Origin: DATJMJ01 sp035508795
GTDB lineage: Bacteria; Actinomycetota; Acidimicrobiia; Acidimicrobiales; Palsa-688
Direction: 5' to 3'
NCBI GenBank assembly: GCA_035508795.1
Contig: DATJMJ010000206.1
Location: forward strand, 1-36,953
DNA length: 36,953 bases
Positions 33,557-36,953 of the stretch are shown here, one piece after another; within the stretch, counting starts at the first letter, position 1; each line of letters begins with the position of its first letter. The notes beneath the pieces were generated by a model. That model was not told where the DNA came from. It made no database searches and was given only the letters and a program-made list of their open reading frames with translations. The translations under genes and the position numbers were made by a program.

Positions 33557-34603
33557 ATGGGCGAGCCCACTGAAGGAGGACGGGTTCGGGGCGAAGCCCG
33601 CGACCATCTGCCCGAGCAGGCGAACTGTCTGCAGCACGGCCTAAGGCCCAGATTGCACGACGGCGAATGGGTTTTTGTCACAGCGGCGGCTGTCCCTGAC
33701 GGGCTCGTGCCTCAGGCTACGTTCAGCGAACCAGAAGGGTTGTCGCTGCTCGTGAGAAAGCAAGAGGCCCAACAGGCCGGGCTGCCGTTTACGTTCGTCG
33801 GTGCCTTGATCAGCCTGGCTGCCGTCTCGTCGCTCGACGCCATCGGTGTGACGGCCGCGGTGGCAAGCCAACTCGCAAAAGCCGCAATCAGTTGCAACAT
33901 CATCGCCGCCCATTACCACGACCACGTCGTTGTGCCCTACGAGCGGCGGTTCGAAGCGCTTTGGTTGATCGACAAGATTGCCGCGGGCCAGATGGCACCA
34001 ATTAGCTCTTCTGCGCGCGAGCCGCCGGCTCCCCCTGAAGAACTGAGGGTCGCAACACTTGTGCTTCGGCGTCACCGGATAAGCGACGCGGCGCAAATTG
34101 CGGATTCTGTGCGCTACAGCTTGGCCGATCTCGGCCGGTGGTTGCCGTGGGCTCAGGCGGCGGTTGCAGAGACAGAGGCCCAACGCCGGCGCCTCGAGGA
34201 GGTCGTCTCGAAGTGGGAGAGCGGCGAGGAGTACGTGTACGTCATACGCCGGAGCGAAGAGGAGCGGGTGCTCGGTTGCGTCGCCCTCCACCGCAGGTTG
34301 GGACCGGGCGCTTTGGAGATCGGCTATTGGCTGAGGAGCGACGAGACGGGCCGCGGGGTAATGACTCTCGCGGCTGGCGCGGTCGCCCGTGCTGCCCTCG
34401 CATTGCCGGGAATTTCGCGGGTCGAAATCCATTGCGACCAGGCCAACGCAAGGAGCGCAGCCGTCGCACGCAGGCTTGGCTTCGCGTTGGCGGCCGTAGT
34501 CGACGCCTCGGTCGGGGCGCCCGGCGAGGTCGGGCGCAAAATGATATGGGTGATGGAAGGCCCCTATCCGCCGAGCGGCACCAACGCCAAGCCCGGGTGG
34601 TAA
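33557..34603 (+). CDS. Fusion of an ACT domain (PF10000 type) and a GNAT acetyltransferase
   Basis: From the ATG at 33557 the protein has 348 residues. Residues about 25-130 match the ACT_3/DUF2241 family: LRPRLHDGEWVFVT, ATFSEPEGLSLLVRKQEA, SSLDAIGVTAAVASQLAKA, CNIIAAHYHDHVVVPYER. These domains usually bind a small ligand such as an amino acid. Residues about 160-330 are a RimJ/RimL-type GNAT: LVLRRHRISDAAQIADSV, GCVALHRRLGPGALEIGYWLRSDETGRGVMT, RVEIHCDQANARSAAVARRLGF. The fusion suggests acetyl transfer controlled by amino-acid binding. The start is chosen to keep both domains intact; an upstream in-frame start at 33458 would overlap unrelated sequence. Confidence 0.85.
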   Translation: MGEPTEGGRVRGEARDHLPEQANCLQHGLRPRLHDGEWVFVTAAAVPDGLVPQATFSEPEGLSLLVRKQEAQQAGLPFTFVGALISLAAVSSLDAIGVTAAVASQLAKAAISCNIIAAHYHDHVVVPYERRFEALWLIDKIAAGQMAPISSSAREPPAPPEELRVATLVLRRHRISDAAQIADSVRYSLADLGRWLPWAQAAVAETEAQRRRLEEVVSKWESGEEYVYVIRRSEEERVLGCVALHRRLGPGALEIGYWLRSDETGRGVMTLAAGAVARAALALPGISRVEIHCDQANARSAAVARRLGFALAAVVDASVGAPGEVGRKMIWVMEGPYPPSGTNAKPGW

Positions 34604-34690
34604 TTTGCCCCGCGCGCGGTTACTAGGATCGGATGATGGGCAGTTTTCCGGCTGTCGCCAATAGAGAAGATTGCTCCTGAGGTTGGTCTT

Positions 34691-35293
34691 GTGCCCGAAC
34701 CCTTGGATGTGACCGAGCGCGCTCAGCTCTGCGACCTGATGGAGAGCCTCGGAGCGAGGGCGCCGACCTTGTGCGAAGGCTGGACGACGGCCGCGCTTGC
34801 TGCCCACCTGGTACTGAGGGAGCATTTTCACCGCTCCGGCCCGTCCCGCATAACCGGAGAAATAGCGCTCGGTTACGACAAATTGATCTCCCGGATCCGC
34901 GCCGGGGCACCCATGGTCCCCTGGCGCCTGCCGTGGGTGAGGCTCTACATCAATGGCTTCGAGTACTTCGTCCACCACGAAGACGTGCGACGCGCCAACG
35001 GGTTGGGGCCCCGTCCGGAGGTACCGGAGTTGGAGGACCTTTGCTGGCGGACGTGCGGGTTCCTCGCGAGGCGGGTTGGCAAGCAATTAAATGGCGCTTC
35101 GCTCGAGCTGGAGGCACTTGGCCCAAAACTGCGCAAGCGGCGCAAAGTTGGCTCGGGCCCCACAGCCGTCCTGAGCGGACCGCCGACCGAGCTCGCTCTT
35201 TACTTGTCCGGTCGCCGGTCGGCTGCGGTCGTCAACCTGTCCGGTGACGAGGTAGCCGTAGCGTCAGTGGAACGCTCCGACGCAAAACTCTGA
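34691..35293 (+). CDS. TIGR03085 family metal-binding protein (maleylpyruvate isomerase/DinB-like)
   Basis: The 200-residue protein starts at GTG 34691, with GAGGTT about 8 bases upstream. It matches the actinobacterial TIGR03085 family: APTLCEGWTTAALAAHLVLRE near the N-terminus, INGFEYFVHHEDVRRANG in the middle and LSGPPTELALYLSGRRSAAV near the C-terminus. The His residues in AAHL and FVHHEDV are the expected metal ligands of a DinB-like four-helix bundle. Relatives include mycothiol-dependent isomerases, so mycothiol-dependent chemistry is possible. It lies 87 bases after the ACT-GNAT gene on the same strand. Confidence 0.87.
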   Translation: MPEPLDVTERAQLCDLMESLGARAPTLCEGWTTAALAAHLVLREHFHRSGPSRITGEIALGYDKLISRIRAGAPMVPWRLPWVRLYINGFEYFVHHEDVRRANGLGPRPEVPELEDLCWRTCGFLARRVGKQLNGASLELEALGPKLRKRRKVGSGPTAVLSGPPTELALYLSGRRSAAVVNLSGDEVAVASVERSDAKL

Positions 35294-35348
35294 GCCCTGG
35301 CGCGTTGACGAGTTTGGCCGAAACGGCAGCCTTTTTCCCCTACTTGCC

Positions 35349-35439
35349 AGCACTCTGGTCGCGCTCGAGCACTCTGGTCGCGAATAATGGTGGTTTTTAT
35401 TGCTGTATCGCGCCCGCGATGATCAATCGCGACCAGAGT
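35349..35439. repeat. Direct and inverted repeats in the gap before the DAC-like gene
   Basis: AGCACTCTGGTCGCG occurs at 35349-35363 and 35368-35382. Its core ACTCTGGTCGCG is present inverted at 35428-35439 (CGCGACCAGAGT). Between them lie an AT-rich stretch (AATAATGGTGGTTTTTATT) and a small palindrome ATCGCG-CC-CGCGAT (35407-35420). The whole gap 35294-35683 has no gene. Confidence 0.88.
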
Positions 35440-35466
35440 AGTTACAAAAGAGGCCGGTTTGCGCCA

Positions 35467-35578
35467 CCGACCGGCCCCGGCCACCGACCTACGAGCCTGT
35501 CGCCGACCTACGGCCCCCATCACCGACCTGCGCCAACTGCCACCGCCCGACCGGCAGCTGACGGGCCCACCACCGACC
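35467..35578. repeat. Imperfect 17-20 bp repeats with CACCGACC core
   Basis: The core CCGACC(T/G) recurs at 35467, 35484, 35503, 35523, 35543 (altered) and 35573, at spacings of 17-20 bases and then 30. The stretch is low-complexity, C-rich and lies in the 5' part of the gap before the DAC-like gene. It is read-through-open in that gene's frame but is probably not coding. Confidence 0.5.
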
Positions 35579-35683
35579 GAACCCCCCGCGACGGCCCAAA
35601 CCCCGCCACCGAGCGGCCTGCGGGGCGAGCAACCCAGGCAGTCCCGTCCGCGTACAGACGGAGAAAACGCTAACTTGCCACCA

Positions 35684-36727
35684 ATGGCAGGCACCAGTGG
35701 GCCGGAAACCGCCCCTGCTCCCTCAGCCGGAGCGGCACGGTCGCCCAAGCTCCAACCGACCCCGCCTAATAGCAACCGGCTCAGGCGCCTCGCCGAGGAG
35801 CTCGCCGAAAACGGGCTGCCGCAGGACCCCGACACGCGCCGGCGCGCCATCCTCCTGCAGGAGGTCGACCGTTGCCTGCGCCCGGCAGTACACGAGCGCC
35901 GGGCTCCCAGTTACGGCGTCATCATCGACCCCGGGGCCGCTCCCGACGATTGGGAGCTCGGGACCCAACTCGACATCGCCCGTATCCCGGTGGAGAAGGC
36001 GCCTGGCACGGCGCCATGGAGGTTCGCCGACGGTCTTTCCAGCTGGCTCGTGCGCCGTGTTGCCGGGCGAGGCGAGGGTGGCGGTGACGAGTGGCTCCTT
36101 TTTGACCGCCCCGCCGGCTCCGAGCGGGACCTGGTCGTGCTCGTACAGTCTCTCGACGCGACGATCGTCCAGCGCCATCCCTCGGGGGCAGTCCGCATAG
36201 TCGGCCACTTCGGCCTGCTCCGTTGGGAGGGTGTCACCTGGCACTTCGAACCGCCGTTGCGCAAGTGGCTCGAAGCTGTCGCCGCGCCTCCTTTCGTGGG
36301 CGACGTCGCCGTCGTGAAAGCCCTGCTCGATTTCGCAGTACACGACCTTGGCGCGCTCGGCATCGGCGCCCTCCTCGTGTACCGGCCGGTCGACGGGCCG
36401 AGTGACCGTTTCGAAGAACGTTTGCCGCTCCCGCCACCGCTCCAGATCCGCAAGGCATCTCACCTGGCGCCCTTGCGCCACGTCCTGTCCCAGGTCGACG
36501 GCGCGGCCATCTTCGACTTGACGGGTGCGCTGCGACGCCTGGGCGTCCGGTTGGTGCCGAGCACCACGGCCGAAGAGTCCGTCGTAGCGTTCGGGGGCAC
36601 GAGGCACATTTCCGGGTTGCGCTATAGCTTCGACGACCCGTCGGCAACGATCGTCGCAGTGAGCGAGGACGGGCCCGTGACCGTGGCGCGCACAGGGTCA
36701 GTGGTCGCCCGTCCTAGCAGTCGCTGA
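35684..36727 (+). CDS. Divergent diadenylate cyclase (DisA_N/DAC)-like protein with N-terminal sensor-like domain
   Basis: The ATG at 35684 gives 347 residues; a TTG at 35675 or a longer start in the C-rich repeat are alternatives. Residues about 30-200 form an alpha/beta domain I do not recognise; DAC proteins with extra N-terminal sensor domains are known. From about residue 205 the DAC fold begins: VKALLDFAVHDLGALGIGALLVY, then DGA at 272-274, GGTRH at 304-308 and TIVAVSEDGPVTVARTG. Canonical enzymes have DGA and RHR; the spacing matches, but the last Arg is Ile (RHI). If active it would make cyclic di-AMP; if not, it may be a nucleotide sensor. A minisatellite follows. Confidence 0.78.
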   Translation: MAGTSGPETAPAPSAGAARSPKLQPTPPNSNRLRRLAEELAENGLPQDPDTRRRAILLQEVDRCLRPAVHERRAPSYGVIIDPGAAPDDWELGTQLDIARIPVEKAPGTAPWRFADGLSSWLVRRVAGRGEGGGDEWLLFDRPAGSERDLVVLVQSLDATIVQRHPSGAVRIVGHFGLLRWEGVTWHFEPPLRKWLEAVAAPPFVGDVAVVKALLDFAVHDLGALGIGALLVYRPVDGPSDRFEERLPLPPPLQIRKASHLAPLRHVLSQVDGAAIFDLTGALRRLGVRLVPSTTAEESVVAFGGTRHISGLRYSFDDPSATIVAVSEDGPVTVARTGSVVARPSSR

Positions 36728-36773
36728 AGCCCCCGTCCCGGCTACCCCGGTTGCCCCCCCCGCCGGGCCCCGC

Positions 36774-36868
36774 CACTCCCCCGCCACGCCACTCCCCCGC
36801 CACGGCGCTCCCCCGCCACGGCGCTCCCCCGCCACGGCGCTCCCCGCCACGGCGCTCCCCTGCGACAC
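36774..36868. repeat. About six tandem 16-bp units at the window end
   Basis: Units at 36774, 36790, 36806, 36822, 36838 (15 bp) and 36853 follow CGCTCCCCCGCCACGG, and degraded copies continue to about 36885. The 226 bases after the DAC-like stop contain no gene I can support. Confidence 0.9.
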
Positions 36869-36953
36869 CGCTCCCCGCCGCCCCGGCTACGCCCCGCCAC
36901 CGCCTGCCACCGCCTCCTGCCCTGGCTGGCCGTCGGGCCCGGGCCAGGCGGCG

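Noticed and set aside
35294..35683. Possible cyclic di-AMP (ydaO-type) riboswitch ahead of the DAC-like gene
   Set aside because: The direct and inverted repeats form simple stems, and I could not find the conserved ydaO core motifs; a covariance-model search would be decisive.

Overview
The window is very GC-rich DNA with strong third-position G/C bias, frequent GTG/TTG starts, many ATGA/GTGA gene overlaps and families typical of Actinomycetota: a furA-katG pair, a TIGR03085 protein related to mycothiol-dependent enzymes, and PF10000 ACT proteins. A secreted G1-type glutamic peptidase, a family that usually works at acid pH, would fit an acid-tolerant lineage such as Acidimicrobiia; that placement is inference. 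No rRNA, tRNA, CRISPR array, transposase or phage gene was seen, so this looks like ordinary chromosome.

Layout. 1-2.8 kb (minus): a cyclic-nucleotide-binding/thioredoxin-reductase-like fusion cut by the window edge, preceded by an MFS exporter. 2.9-8.3 kb (plus): two translationally coupled ABC exporter half-transporters, then a secreted G1 peptidase with a duplicated N-terminal domain. 8.4-8.9 kb (minus): a small DUF1453-like membrane protein. 9.0-15.3 kb (plus): a six-gene dipeptide/oligopeptide ABC importer operon (SBP, two permeases, two ATPases, alpha/beta hydrolase) closed by two GC-rich hairpins. 15.4-17.2 kb (plus): a phospholipase C-like phosphoesterase. 17.1-20.8 kb (minus): a GNAT acetyltransferase, a YhgE/SNG1-like membrane protein, an unrecognised two-helix membrane protein and a PhyH dioxygenase. 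20.9-23.7 kb (plus): furA-katG with an AT-rich promoter holding a Fur-box-like dyad, ended by a perfect 26-bp palindrome. 23.8-25.6 kb (plus): a DrrAB-type ABC pair. 25.6-26.9 kb (minus): a DODA-type dioxygenase coupled to a universal stress protein. 27.2-31.3 kb: a RibD-C reductase, a GNAT gene on the minus strand and a GH78 alpha-L-rhamnosidase. 31.5-36.7 kb: a less conventional stretch with a PcfJ-like multidomain protein, a tiny membrane protein, an ACT-GNAT fusion, a TIGR03085 protein and a divergent diadenylate-cyclase-like protein with its own N-terminal domain.

The gene content suggests scavenging (peptide import, secreted protease, rhamnosidase, phosphoesterase), efflux and oxidative-stress defence. 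The most unusual signals are these. furA has no canonical start codon where its homologues begin: GTC sits where GTG is expected. The DAC-like protein keeps DGA and GTRH but loses the second Arg of RHR. The PcfJ-like protein has an unrecognised N-terminal half. The rhamnosidase stop codon lies inside an in-frame Pro-Ala-Ser repeat. Short tandem repeats (9, 14, 15, 16 and 30 bp) are numerous, and a set of direct and inverted 12-15 bp repeats lies upstream of the DAC-like gene.
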